Assembly (NCBI RefSeq): GCF_900090045.1
Contig: NC_041786.1
Span: 997,501-1,061,500 of the forward strand
Direction of reading: 5' to 3'
DNA: 64,000 nucleotides
Source of the DNA: Plasmodium malariae
Lineage: Eukaryota; Apicomplexa; Aconoidasida; Haemosporida; Plasmodiidae
Shown here in pieces: positions 1 to 11,386 of the stretch. The notes beneath the pieces were generated by a model. It saw nothing but the letters and a program-made list of their open reading frames with translations, was not told the DNA's origin and did no database searches. Numbering within the stretch: position 1 is the first letter of the stretch; each line of letters begins with the position of its first letter. A program made the position numbers and the translations under genes.

Positions 1-217
1 ATAAAAATATGAAGCCCATGTAACTGGAAATTCGCTTCTTTAATTCAAAGTGTTGAAATGGAAGCGTACATTAACATTTAGGGGCAGTTGAAAAGTTGTT
101 ATTACTGCGTTTATGCCATGATCATTATCTTTTTTTTCTTTAAAAAACAGCACACACGTTTGTCTAGTTTGCGAAATTATCATAATTTTTTTTTTTTTTT
201 TTTTTTTTTTTTTGTGG

Positions 218-867
218 CTAGTATTTTGCCATAATATATCTTGCTTTTACAAAAGTATACTTTTCATTATTATAAGTAAATTCACAACTCTCGTTCGAAA
301 ATGGAGAAAATTTTATATAATCATTCACACGTATATCTAATGGTACTTTATTATTATTTGCATCATAAATTCCATTTCCAAGTGCTACAACTAATCCATC
401 ACATGATTTTTCATTATTTTTGGTTTCTGGCATAATTATTAATGAGTCAGATGATACACTTGTATTTATTAGTTTTATTAACACACGGTCATAATAAGGA
501 GTAATGTTGTGTGGACTTACTTCAGCAGAAGCATCAATTATTTTTGCTAAAACTTCTTCATTCGATATTAACAAGCATTCTTTATCGTTGTATTTTACCT
601 ACAGCGCGAAAAATGTACACAAAGAAATGAAGCGTAGAACGTGGCAACGAAAAAATAAATGCTTCATCTAATTTATGAAAAGATATACGCACTTCAACAT
701 TCTTAGTTGTTGGTCTTACCTTATTTCCATCACTTGGGTTAAAAATTACAACATCGCCAACTTGAACATCTATTGGTACCCTTTCACTAAAATTTAAAAA
801 ATAATGGGTATATATATGTAAATAAATAAATCAATAAATAAATAAAATAATAAAAAAAAAAAAAAAA

Positions 868-907
<40 letters not shown>

Positions 908-1939
908 AAGAGTTAAAAAAAAGTAATAAAAATAAAAACGACAAATGTGTTCATAAATTTATGAACGCGTTAATACTAATTTTTTTTATTTTCATATTTC
1001 TACAAATTTACTTCAATTTTTGTATTTTTTTTTTCTTTCATTATTTTTCTTTTTATTTGCAGTTTTAAGAAAAAGACGAAAAAGAAAAAAAAAAAAAAAA
1101 AAAAAGCTTATTTTCGCGCATTATGCTAAATTTTCTATTTTTAAAATTTCCTTTACTTTTAAAAAATCAGCCTTTTTGCGCCTATAATTTTTATTTTTGC
1201 TCTTATTAAAATATGTACCAAACATTTCATTTGTTACATTTTAAAATGCACACTATGTGTACGGACAGAACAAGTGCATATATGTAAAAAAGAAAAAAAT
1301 GCACTATCCTCAAAATGTATGGGTATATATTTTCTGTATATTTTAAACGTATTCCTTTTATTACTATTTTTTTTTCTTTTCTTTAACACTATATTTTTAC
1401 CCATTTTTTGTATTAACGACTCCTGTTCCAACACCCAACACTTTTCCTACATACTGGTTCTTTTTTAGCTACAAAATAAAAAAAAAAAAAATGAAAAAGA
1501 AAAGTAATATAAATGTAATGTCATTACAACATCAGATAGAAAAGGGCATAGTAATAATATATATATATAAATTACACTATCTCCAATGAAAACCCCTGCT
1601 TCAGTTGTATCATATGCATCGTCCTTCTGGATCAGAACAAATTCATTTATGGGGGTTAGAGGACCTCTAATTATTTTATTTTCAAGTTTGTATTCTTGCG
1701 AAAAATTAAAATTAAATTAAATATGTGATAGTGAAGGTGATAAGAAAAAATAGAGAGCACACATGCTTAACATGAACATGTACGTGGACTTTCATCATAG
1801 ATAGCGATAACAATCTTACTATATATATATATATATACATACATACATACATACATACATACATACATACATACATACATACATACATACATACATACAT
1901 ACATACATACATACATACATACATACATACATACATACA

Positions 1940-1971
<32 letters not shown>

Positions 1972-2459
1972 CGTGTGTAACCTTTTATGAAAATATTCAT
2001 GCAAAAAAAATAAAATAAAATAAATACGAAAAAACACCTGTTGCCCTCAACCTCTGTGAAGAACTTCTCTGCAGTTGCTTCGGGTTAGTACTCACAAAAT
2101 TCTACAAAAAGAAAAACCAAGGAGTGATATACATATTTCGCTTTCGTTTACTAGATGCATCAAATGATATTATAATATCAAGAACAGCTAACCACGTAGA
2201 ACACATTTGTTATAAAAATTTTCACAAAATGCATTGTTCGTTATTCTACACTTTTGCTGTATATTTCCGCATCAATTTTGCTTTATCTTTTCCGTCATCC
2301 TTTGCTTTATCTTTTGCTTTATCCTTTACTTTCTTTTTTCTTTTTTTTTTTCTTTTTTTGTTTCTATAAGCTTACTAAATTATGGGTTATAGTATTCCTT
2401 TTTGCTAAAGCATAACTTAAAGTTATGGCCATAAAACACACTACTGCAATTAATTTCAT
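218..2459 (-). CDS. CPN20: 20 kDa chaperonin (CPN20), apicoplast GroES-type co-chaperonin, 6 exons
   Basis: Co-chaperonin for the plastid CPN60; the chloroplast Cpn20 family carries two GroES folds in tandem. My model has exons 2459-2376, 2068-2038, 1694-1576, 1468-1401, 786-720 and 598-218, giving 249 aa with every phase matching. Exon 1 encodes a signal peptide (MKLIAVVCFMAITLSYALA). Exon 2 encodes a short basic, Ser-rich stretch (RSSSQRLRAT), as expected of a bipartite apicoplast leader. Exons 3-5 and the start of exon 6 form GroES domain 1 (GPLTPINEFVLI, then YVGKVLGVGTG, then VPIDVQVGDVVIFNPSDG). The rest of exon 6 is domain 2 (ITPYYDRVLIKL, GLVVALGNG, VPLDIRVNDYIKFS). A TACTAAC branch-point sequence lies 14 nt before the exon 2 acceptor. 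Intron 2 holds a long ATAC microsatellite. Apicoplast location is inferred from the leader and from the known P. falciparum protein. Confidence 0.93.
1836..1968. repeat. (ATAC)n microsatellite in cpn20 intron 2
   Basis: About 33 near-perfect copies of ATAC occupy most of the intron between cpn20 exons 3 and 2. On the minus strand it reads as TATG repeats, which produce spurious Met/Tyr/Val/Cys open frames in all three phases. It is long enough to be length-polymorphic between isolates. Confidence 0.95.
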
Positions 2460-2717
2460 CTTGAAACAACAGAGAAAAAATTGTTTACGTGCGATATAAA
2501 TATATGTATATATTATGCATACAACGTGAAAAAAATAATATGATATTATTTTTATTTATGATAAGAGCGTTAAGAACAATGCTCGCAAAATTTACGTATA
2601 ATATGTAGCTGTAATTGCCTCAAACGCTGAAGGGTATATTTTTAAAGGTTATATATTTAACAGCTTACAACGAAAAAGGGTACTTACACAAATTCAAGCG
2701 AATATGTATACATGTAA

Positions 2718-2781
<64 letters not shown>

Positions 2782-4428
2782 TGTTTATATATGCACGTAC
2801 ATATATTTATAAACTTTCGTGTTCACAAGAAACGCACGCATAGAAAATGCGCGAGTGGCGTGAAACGTTTTACGCGTTACTTACATAGAAGAGTAGGATC
2901 TCCTTTATATGCACATCCAACTTCCATGAATATTCATATTTAGCGCTTTAAAAAAATAAAATAAAATAAATATAAAATAAAAATAAAATAAAATAAAAAT
3001 AAAAATAAAAATAAATAAATAAAAAGCTTGTATCATAAAAGAAGCGCTCTGAAAAGTGCAATTCTTTTTGTTACTTCTCTAAATCGCGTTATTTTTAAAT
3101 TATCGTAAAATACCATAACATAAATTAACGTATATTATGGTAAATTATTTTATATATTAAAATATTTAAATATAAGAATAAAGAATTGCCAACTTTTAAA
3201 AACAAATTGTCAATGTATGACTTGTTCAGAAAAATATGCTTACATAATTTATTCTCTACAAAAATTATGATCAAAGAGGAAATAATATTAATACATATAT
3301 ATATATGTACATATATATGTATATATTCTTTTTTTATTTTTTTTTTTTGAGCCATTTTGTAATTGCACAAGCTTTCTATGTGTTTGAATTTGATCGTGAA
3401 ATTGTGTATATTTTTGTTTACGTACTTAACCTCAACACATGTATATACAATAACGTATACATTTAACACGTATTTAAATGTGTTTCCTGAACAATTATTT
3501 ATACAGGCATCCATTACACATGTAGATAAAATTACAAAGAACATTGAAATACAAGGTACAGTGTCGTATAAGCAGACGTATATTTGGATATATTCATCTG
3601 CACATGCACACACGTAAATATATACATATGTATATATTTATGTATGTATATATGTATGAACAGGGGTACCCGTTAAACATACCTTTTTTTTTTTTTTTTT
3701 TTTCTGGTAAAATAAAAGAATTCATTGTTGCTATGTAAAAGCACCTCAGTGGAAAAAAGGAGCAGACTTGTTTAATACATTCAAATAGGAGTTTTAAAAT
3801 TTTAGCAATATTCTACATACAATTTTTACAAAAAATAAAGAAAAGGAAAGAAAGTAATTATCGTAAAATTAAGAAAGTAAAAAATTAATTTTTCAAAATT
3901 ATAAAAGTTATTAATCTTTTTAAAATTAAAGAAGAAATTAATCATTTTAAAATTATATAAAAAATTAATTTTTGTAAAATTAAACAAAAAGTGTACCTTA
4001 GTTTATAGTACACCATTAACATTTACCCTAGGCAGTTCATAATTTTTTTTTGTTAATTAAAAGAGGACTCGAAGTGATCTTTTTTTTTAATCTTTGGACA
4101 CATTTGCACACATACGCTTGTGGGTCTTTATATGCGACTATACGATTACATATATTTCTAGTGTGTACCCGTATACGTGCGTATTTATGTATACCTGTGT
4201 ATAGGCTTGTTAGTATACTCGTATGCATACCTGTGTACATTTCTGCATGTGATATTTACACGGTACGCGAAAAAGAAACAAGACATAAGGCCCAATTAAA
4301 ACTTTGCTACAGGACAATATATTATATTCTTTTATTAAACACTTACAAGAACATACCGTCCGATTTATATTCATTTAAAAAAAAAAAAAAAAAAAAGATA
4401 TACATTAATTCAAGTCTTTCCCTTTTTT
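2460..4428. other. Divergent intergenic region, cpn20 (-) / IleRS (+)
   Basis: This 2 kb stretch lies between two outward-facing genes and must contain both promoters. It holds a (TA)n tract at about 2724-2778, A-rich AAAAT repeats near 2950-3030, poly-T runs at about 3330 and 3685, and a GC-richer patch at about 2820-2930. The open frames here have no family resemblance and no credible splice context. I see no gene. Confidence 0.7.
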
Positions 4429-7400
4429 ATGTTTCTAAGAAAAATTAATCATAAGAAATTAAAAGTAGATAAAATAGTAGCACGAAGTGGAAACATACTT
4501 TCAGCAAAAAAGAGGCTCACCAGGAATATATCCCAAGTTAGAAGTATTACTCACGTTAGAAACATTTGCTACATCAGTGTTATTTCACACAGAGAAGAAA
4601 AAGGGTTTCGTGGCAAAAAGAAAAGAGGACAGGGAAGTATAGCACCTGTACTAGTTATTGCACCAATTGGGACAATTGCACGGATTGCAACTACTGTACC
4701 GATTGGTAATATTGCACCCATTGCAACTGCATTGTTTGCGGCACCTGTGGCAGCTTTTCTTAACCCGGAAAAGAGGGATCAGAGGGACAGCATGACGGCC
4801 CTAACGTTCGAATGCGTATCGGAAAGCCCGAATATTGTGGAAGAAGAGGAGAAGATATTAAAATATTGGAAAGAAATAGATGCTTTCAACTTATCAAATA
4901 AGTTATCACAGAATAAGAAGCCATATATCTTTTATGATGGTCCTCCATTTGCTACAGGACTACCACACTATGGTCATTTACTAGCAGGTATAATAAAAGA
5001 TTGTGTGACAAGATACAATTATCAGTGTAACTATTATGTTGAAAGAAGATTTGGATGGGACTGCCATGGGTTACCTATTGAATATGAAATAGAAAAAGAA
5101 AATAATATAAATAAAAAAGAGGATATCATAAAAATGGGTATAGATGTATATAATGAAAAATGTCGAAATATAGTTTTAAAATATTCAAATGAATGGATAA
5201 AAACTGTAGAAAGAATAGGAAGATGGATTGATTTTAAAAATGATTATAAAACTATGGATACTACTTTTATGGAAAGTGTTTGGTGGGTTTTTAGTGAATT
5301 ATATAAAAGAGGCTTTATATATAAATCTTTTAAAGTTATGCCATATTCTTGTAAATGTAATACACCCATATCTAATTTTGAGTTAAATCTTAATTATAAA
5401 GATACACCGGACCCTAGCGTAATTATTGGCTTCATTTTGTCGTCATCTTTTCCTCATGTTGAAGAAGATTATTCTAAAGATGAAGATAAGCAGGAGCTGC
5501 TTCAAAAGTATGCCATTTTTTACGATCCCTATTTTAATGCCCATGCCAGAGGTGGCAGCACTGCACCAGGTGCTGCCACTGCCGCTGATACCGCATTCAA
5601 TACAAATAATTGCAGTGAGAAGAGGGAACCATCTGCTGGAACACACGTTAACAACGTGGATAATGTACCAAGTTTTAGTGGTGAAGGCCTTCCAAACGAG
5701 GTCCTTGCATGGACTACCACCCCATGGACTCTTCCGTCGAACTTGGCTCTGTGTGTAAATGAAAATTTCACCTACCTGAGAATACAAAATAGAGAGTGTA
5801 AGCGTATTATGATTGTAGGTGAGTGCAGGTTAGACTGGATTATAAAAGAGCTCAAGATAAATCCAGAAAATATATGCATATTAAACAGATTTAAAGGGAA
5901 GTATTTAAAAAATTTAAAATATAAACCATTATTCAATGAATTCTATGAAAGGTATAATTTTAAAGAAAGAGCTTACAAGATTTTAGCAGACGACTTTGTT
6001 ACAGATGATGTAGGTACTGGTATAGTACACTGTGCTCCGTCATATGGTGAAGACGATTTTCGTATATGTAAAGATAACGAAATAATTGATCCTGAGAAGT
6101 CCATTTTAGTAGATCCCTTAGATGAAAATGGGTTCTTTACAGAAGAGATAGAATTAGTAAAGAATATGTATTTAAAAGATGCAGATAATATTATTAAAAA
6201 ATATTTGAAAGAACAAAATAGACTTTTGAGTAATAACACCATTGTGCATTCATATCCATTCTGCTGGAGAAGTGATACTCCATTAATTTATAGAGCTATT
6301 CCTGCATGGTTTGTTAGGGTTAGCAGTGTATCGAAAAATTTATTAAAAAATAATGATGTGACTTACTGGATACCTGCACATGTTAAGGAAAAAAAATTCC
6401 ACAATTGGATTAAGGATGCAAAAGATTGGTGTATTAGTAGGAACAGGTATTGGGGTACACCATTACCATTGTGGTGTGACGAAAAGATGGAAACGATTAT
6501 ATGTATTGGAAGTATAAAGCAATTAGAAGAGTTATCTGGAGTAAAAAACATTACTGATTTACATAGACATCATATAGATAAGATTGAAATTGATAATCCA
6601 AAAGGAAAGCATTTACCAAAACTGAAGAGAATAGCAGAAGTATTTGACTGTTGGTTTGAAAGTGGTTCTATGCCCTTTGCAAAAGTTCACTATCCATTTA
6701 GTACAAAAAAAGAAAGTCTAGAAAAAATTTTTCCAGCTGATTTTATTGCAGAAGGATTAGATCAAACGAGGGGATGGTTCTATACTCTTTTGGTTGTAAG
6801 CACTCTATTATTTGATAAAGCTCCTTACAAAAATTTAATATGTAACGGTCTTGTTCTAGCATCAGATGGGAAAAAAATGAGTAAAAGATTAAAAAATTAT
6901 CCTGATCCCGTTTATATTCTTAATAAATATGGAGCGGACAGCTTGAGACTGTACTTAATAAACTCAGTAGCAGTGCGTGCTGAAAATTTAAAATTCCAGG
7001 AAAAGGGCGTTAATGAAATTGTCAAAAGTTTTATCCTTCCCTTCTACCATAGCTTTCGTTTCTTTGCGCAGGAGGTTACCAGATTTGAAAGTAGGGCAAA
7101 TGGTAGCACCAGTGGAACAGATGACGGTATCGGTACTATGTGCTGCACCAAATTTGTGTTCTCTGAACAGTGCATATACCAGAATGACAATATCATGGAC
7201 CAATGGATCTTTTCTTGCATACAGAATTTAATAAGGTGTGTGCACGAGGAGATGAGGGCATATAAGTTGTATAATGTTCTTCCAAAGCTTTTACATTTTA
7301 TTGAAAATTTGACTAATTGGTATATACGATTGAATAGAGACAGAATGAGGGGAAGTTTAGGACAAAAGAATTGTTTGCAAGCATTGAACACAACATACAA

Positions 7401-8496
7401 AACGCTCTATTTATTCACTATCATCATGGCTCCTTTTACTCCCTTCATTTCGGAATACATATATCAGCAGCTTAGAAATGTCCATGGGGGGAAGCACCAA
7501 CAGGAATTAGATCAGACGAAGCAGGTGCAATCGAATCACACGCAGGATGCCAAAGGAAGAAGCACTCCTTCGCTAGTGAATAACACATGCAGAGATGTCC
7601 ATTGCAATGAAGTAAGTGGTTTTGATAACAAAAAAGATGTGTCCAATATTTCGTGTACAGAAGAAATGGACAGGAGTAAGAGTGTCCATTTTATGATGCT
7701 GCCAAAAGTAGATGAACACTACACAATAAATTATGAAATTATTGAGCTAATTGAAAATATGAAGAACGTTATAATAATGGGTAGGATACTAAGAGAAAAG
7801 AGAAAAACAGCAAATAAGAAACCTCTAAAGTTATTAACAATAGTGCATAAGGATTCTAAATTTTTTAATAATTTTGATAAAATTACTCATTATATAAAAG
7901 AAGAATTAAACGTTCTAAATGTTGACTATTCCAATGATGTAAGCTGCCTTACCTTTACAGCAGTTCCTAATTTTAAGAAATTAGGTACTAAACTAGGTGC
8001 GAACTTAAAAAGTATACAAAATAAAATAAAAGATATGACTGTAGAAGAAATTAAAAAATATGAACAAGAAAGAAAAATACTAATTGATCAGGTTTTATTA
8101 CAAGATGATGATATACTCATTCAAATGAAACATAATCTTCAAGATATAAATATAGAAGCTATGAGTAATGACTCTATCACTATCTTAATGGACTTTACAG
8201 CAGATGCACAATTGGAAGATATGGCTAATGCTAGAGAAATATGTAATCATATACAAAAAATAAGAAAAAATTTATCTTTAATTCAAAACTCACCCATTCA
8301 AATGCATATCTTTATATCAGATGAAGAATTTAAAAAAAGTATGATAAAGGAAATAGAATATATTAAGAAATGCCTTAGACGTAATTTAAATCTTTTTAGT
8401 ACCATGGAGGATGTTGAACATGTCAAAAATAAATTCCATGAGGAACATATAAAAGTAAATCATAAGGATGTAACTGTTGTATTTACCAAGGAGTAG
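4429..8496 (+). CDS. Isoleucine--tRNA ligase (cytosolic type)
   Basis: Charges tRNA-Ile with isoleucine for cytosolic translation. It is a class I synthetase in one uninterrupted exon: HIGH motif HYGH at about residues 180-183 inside PPFATGLPHYGHLLAG, the CP1 editing-domain signature AWTTTPWTLPSN near 425, GLDQTRGWFYT near 780, and KMSKR at 816-820, followed by an anticodon-binding and long C-terminal domain. Eukaryotic cytosolic IleRS is typically 1200-1270 aa; this frame is 1355. The family similarity begins at the second in-frame Met at 4792 (MTALTFECVSESPNIVEEEE), which would give 1234 aa. The first 121 residues are basic and then Ile/Ala/Pro-rich with an irregular repeat, so the start is uncertain. 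Two low-complexity Asn/Thr-rich inserts (about 375-410 and 1020-1075) are typical of Plasmodium. P. falciparum has separate cytosolic and apicoplast enzymes; this is the cytosolic one by its eukaryotic features. Confidence 0.95.
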   Translation: MFLRKINHKKLKVDKIVARSGNILSAKKRLTRNISQVRSITHVRNICYISVISHREEKGFRGKKKRGQGSIAPVLVIAPIGTIARIATTVPIGNIAPIATALFAAPVAAFLNPEKRDQRDSMTALTFECVSESPNIVEEEEKILKYWKEIDAFNLSNKLSQNKKPYIFYDGPPFATGLPHYGHLLAGIIKDCVTRYNYQCNYYVERRFGWDCHGLPIEYEIEKENNINKKEDIIKMGIDVYNEKCRNIVLKYSNEWIKTVERIGRWIDFKNDYKTMDTTFMESVWWVFSELYKRGFIYKSFKVMPYSCKCNTPISNFELNLNYKDTPDPSVIIGFILSSSFPHVEEDYSKDEDKQELLQKYAIFYDPYFNAHARGGSTAPGAATAADTAFNTNNCSEKREPSAGTHVNNVDNVPSFSGEGLPNEVLAWTTTPWTLPSNLALCVNENFTYLRIQNRECKRIMIVGECRLDWIIKELKINPENICILNRFKGKYLKNLKYKPLFNEFYERYNFKERAYKILADDFVTDDVGTGIVHCAPSYGEDDFRICKDNEIIDPEKSILVDPLDENGFFTEEIELVKNMYLKDADNIIKKYLKEQNRLLSNNTIVHSYPFCWRSDTPLIYRAIPAWFVRVSSVSKNLLKNNDVTYWIPAHVKEKKFHNWIKDAKDWCISRNRYWGTPLPLWCDEKMETIICIGSIKQLEELSGVKNITDLHRHHIDKIEIDNPKGKHLPKLKRIAEVFDCWFESGSMPFAKVHYPFSTKKESLEKIFPADFIAEGLDQTRGWFYTLLVVSTLLFDKAPYKNLICNGLVLASDGKKMSKRLKNYPDPVYILNKYGADSLRLYLINSVAVRAENLKFQEKGVNEIVKSFILPFYHSFRFFAQEVTRFESRANGSTSGTDDGIGTMCCTKFVFSEQCIYQNDNIMDQWIFSCIQNLIRCVHEEMRAYKLYNVLPKLLHFIENLTNWYIRLNRDRMRGSLGQKNCLQALNTTYKTLYLFTIIMAPFTPFISEYIYQQLRNVHGGKHQQELDQTKQVQSNHTQDAKGRSTPSLVNNTCRDVHCNEVSGFDNKKDVSNISCTEEMDRSKSVHFMMLPKVDEHYTINYEIIELIENMKNVIIMGRILREKRKTANKKPLKLLTIVHKDSKFFNNFDKITHYIKEELNVLNVDYSNDVSCLTFTAVPNFKKLGTKLGANLKSIQNKIKDMTVEEIKKYEQERKILIDQVLLQDDDILIQMKHNLQDINIEAMSNDSITILMDFTADAQLEDMANAREICNHIQKIRKNLSLIQNSPIQMHIFISDEEFKKSMIKEIEYIKKCLRRNLNLFSTMEDVEHVKNKFHEEHIKVNHKDVTVVFTKE

Positions 8497-9355
8497 CAGC
8501 CACAGAGGACTGCGCCAGGGTAAGGGACTAAATCGGTACAGAGAAATCGTAGCGACAAATGCCCAGATGAGTGTTTCGTAGGCGTTCCTACCACCCTTGT
8601 TTACCATCATTTCTTACCACCCTTGTTTACCATCATTTCTTACCACCCTTGTTTACCATCATTTCTTACCACCCTTGTTTACCATCATTTCTTACCACCC
8701 TTGTCTACCATCAATACTTACCACCCTTGTCTACCATCAATACTTACCACCCTTGTCTACCATCAATACTTACCACCCTTGTCTACCATCAATACTTACC
8801 ACCCTTTCTTGTTCGTACCAAGCTTTTCTCGTACATGCGGATTCAAACAGAGTAGTGCAGTGCACAAGGAGGGGGAAAACGGATATGAACGAACTCATTG
8901 CATAATTGCTACTGTCAGTGGTGGATGAGTATATATATGGCCAGATACACTTGTGTATGGGCTAGATGCATGTGTTTATGCCTTCCTTCTCATCAGTGCA
9001 AATAGCAAAATAGATGCACGTGCAATTCGGTTGGCGACTATTTGATTTGAGAAATAATGGAAAAAAAAAAAAAGTACAGAATGCAGATCATAAAATAAAT
9101 CATGTAGACAAATGAAGTAACAATATGCAAAAAATAATGTGTACAAATTACCATATTGCACTTTATTTTTATTAGAAAAAATTATTCAAACGTGGAGTAC
9201 GAATGAATATGCATTTTCTTACAGTTTTAGTTACATATACGAATTTGCTTGCCACCTCTTGTCTATATAGTTGGAATATCTTTAACGCCGCGTGCACAAA
9301 AATGTGTATAAATGCATTGGTGTATTGCACATATGTGCTTATGTATACATAATGC

Positions 9356-9398
<43 letters not shown>

Positions 9399-9995
9399 AC
9401 GAACACGCCCAACTCTCTTTAATTTTTCACAAGAAATTAAGAACATCAGTCTTATTTTTTGTATAAAACTTATAATGCAAATTGAGTTTCTTCTTTTTCT
9501 TTTTCGTTTACTTTTACTTTTACATTTTTTCTCGTCCTCTCTCTTTTTTTTTTTTTTTCCGTTTTACGATTAAAAATACATGAGGACAAAAAAAAAAAAA
9601 AGGAGAAGAATAAAAAGCATTAGACGCATTAGAAGCGCAAGAAGCTGAAGAATCTGAAGAAGCATATATGCAGCTTAGGAACCTTGCCAAGCTGGAAGTG
9701 ATCATATGGAGGAACACGATAAACACGCAAAACGCCATGAAGATAAAACGAATGAACACATAAACAAATCAACGAACATGTTTATTCATTTATAATGCCA
9801 TTGGAAATTTCAAACCATACAAATTTTTTTTTTTTTACAAAAATAATCATATATAACAGCAGTGATTTTACAGACGCAGTATTACGCACAATACATGAAA
9901 AGGCGAAATGATGCAAATAAAAGGATAAAATAATAAAAAATAATATAAATTAAATAATATGATAAAATTGAAATAAAAATACACATGACTAAGCA

Positions 9996-10033
<38 letters not shown>

Positions 10034-10482
10034 TAGGTGAAATGTATAAAATATAATATAAAGGATCCACGCAAGCCCCTAACACGTTAGAGTTACCTGG
10101 ACGTGTAATCTCAGACACTGTTTCCTCTTCCTCGCATTTCTTGTAACAAAAAAAAAAAAAAGAAACTGATTTAAAATTCAGACATACGTAAGCAACATAT
10201 GTATGCACATATACATACACACGTACATACATATATATGTATATATATTTATATGTCCTTCTTCCAAGTGAACATTTCCTAATGGGTAATAAATATAATT
10301 CGATTATAATTCTCTATTCTCCTGAAACCAAGTTCATAAGTCGGTTTGGTCATTTTCTTACTTTCTTCCTTGACATAAGTAAGAGGTGCTTGTTCTGTTG
10401 TCTTCTTTAAGAGGGATATGCCTCTTTCTTGTTTTCTTCTCTTCTTTCCGCTATAACCACGACAACCCACTGCCAACCACCG
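8497..10482. other. Convergent intergenic region, IleRS / eIF6
   Basis: Apart from the 26-bp array it holds GC-richer sequence at 8820-8990 (probably the IleRS 3' UTR), (AT)n tracts at about 9360-9394 and 10000-10026, and poly-T/A runs. A purine-rich stretch at about 9585-9790 reads in coding-like fashion in more than one plus-strand frame, but I could not place convincing splice sites around it. No gene is called. Confidence 0.6.
8589..8806. repeat. 26-bp minisatellite downstream of IleRS
   Basis: Eight full copies of a 26-bp unit plus a 10-bp partial copy, starting 93 bp after the IleRS stop. The first four copies end GTTTACCATCATTTCT and the next four end GTCTACCATCAATACT, so the array consists of two homogenised blocks. 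The unit length is not divisible by three, so three overlapping frames stay open; they are not genes. Confidence 0.95.
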
Positions 10483-11226
10483 CTATATCATCGTTTGTAT
10501 GATCGAAGACTTGTACATGAAATTTTCGTCAATGTTGGCATCCTCAATATTATTAAGTTTGAACACCTTTTCAATGATACTTAGTTCAATAGCAGTAGTG
10601 TCCATGCCACAGAAAGCGGACCAATCATTAGCAACTAAGCCGGACCCAATGAGATCGCTTCCTCTATTGATTGTACCAGTTATTAAAGGTATTTGTAGGA
10701 GTTCTGATAATTCTTCTATTTCTTGTGATGACGTCATAGCATGTAATAATCCACCATTATTAGTAAAATACGAATATGTACCTACTAATAAATTTCCAGC
10801 AATAGAAGTTCTAAACACTTCAATATCTAGAACATCCTGTATTATTTCTTCTGTTTCTCTATCTATATCTGTATGTATTAAACCGACATAATCATTAGCA
10901 GTAATACAATTACCTAAAGCAGATAAACGTTCTTCTATACGTTTTATTTTTACATTTTCTGGTAAAGCATTCCTTAAATGTAACAATTCTTGATCAGTAC
11001 ATATACTTGACACAAGCAATCCTTTTCTATTACCAACACATACTCTACCTATAACCTTGGTACCTCCTATTGTTGTATATATCAAAGGAATGTGTTGTGA
11101 TAACTCAGACTCAAATACACTTGAAAAATTTTCCGATCCTCCTAGAGCTATTAATGCATATGCATTTGTTAACCTCGAAAAGACTCCGACTTCGTTCGAG
11201 TTCTCAAACTGCACTCGGACTGCCAT
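10483..11226 (-). CDS. EIF6: Eukaryotic translation initiation factor 6 (eIF6)
   Basis: Anti-association factor that binds the nascent 60S subunit, is needed for its nucleolar maturation and export, and must be released before subunit joining. The 247-aa protein spans the entire family (about 245 aa) in one exon. It opens MAVRVQFENSNEVGVFSRLTN and contains ALGGSENFSSVFESEL, IGRVCVGNRKGLLV, RIEERLSALGN, DRETEEIIQDVL, TINRGSDLIGSGLVANDW and FCGMDTTAIELSIIE, matching the five-fold pentein repeat. The frame is open three codons further upstream, but only from a TTG; the ATG at 11226 begins the family-conserved MAVR and is the start. Confidence 0.97.
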   Translation of the reverse strand: MAVRVQFENSNEVGVFSRLTNAYALIALGGSENFSSVFESELSQHIPLIYTTIGGTKVIGRVCVGNRKGLLVSSICTDQELLHLRNALPENVKIKRIEERLSALGNCITANDYVGLIHTDIDRETEEIIQDVLDIEVFRTSIAGNLLVGTYSYFTNNGGLLHAMTSSQEIEELSELLQIPLITGTINRGSDLIGSGLVANDWSAFCGMDTTAIELSIIEKVFKLNNIEDANIDENFMYKSSIIQTMI

Positions 11227-11242
11227 CTTGCACAAATCATTC

Positions 11243-11386
11243 GGGTGTGCTGATGCGTATGTGCTGATGCGTATGTGCTGATGCGTATGTGCTAATGCGT
11301 ATGTGCTAATGCGTATGTGCTAATGCGTATGTGCTAATGCGTATGTGCTAATGCGTATGTGCTGATGCGTATGTGCTGATGCATAT
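11243..11386. repeat. 14-bp minisatellite directly upstream of eIF6
   Basis: About ten copies of a 14-bp unit (ATGTGCTRATGCGT), beginning 17 bp upstream of the eIF6 ATG. The variable base forms blocks: G in the first three copies, A in the next five, G in the last two. The array therefore lies in the 5' UTR or core promoter. Confidence 0.95.

Noticed and set aside
8571..8928. Three overlapping plus-strand frames of 94-102 codons rich in Pro, Tyr, His, Leu
   Set aside because: They are the three translations of the 26-bp minisatellite; the unit length keeps all frames open.
9580..9648. 22-codon basic frame reminiscent of ribosomal protein eL41
   Set aside because: Only overall basicity matches; it lacks the eL41 sequence pattern and overlaps a poly-A tract.
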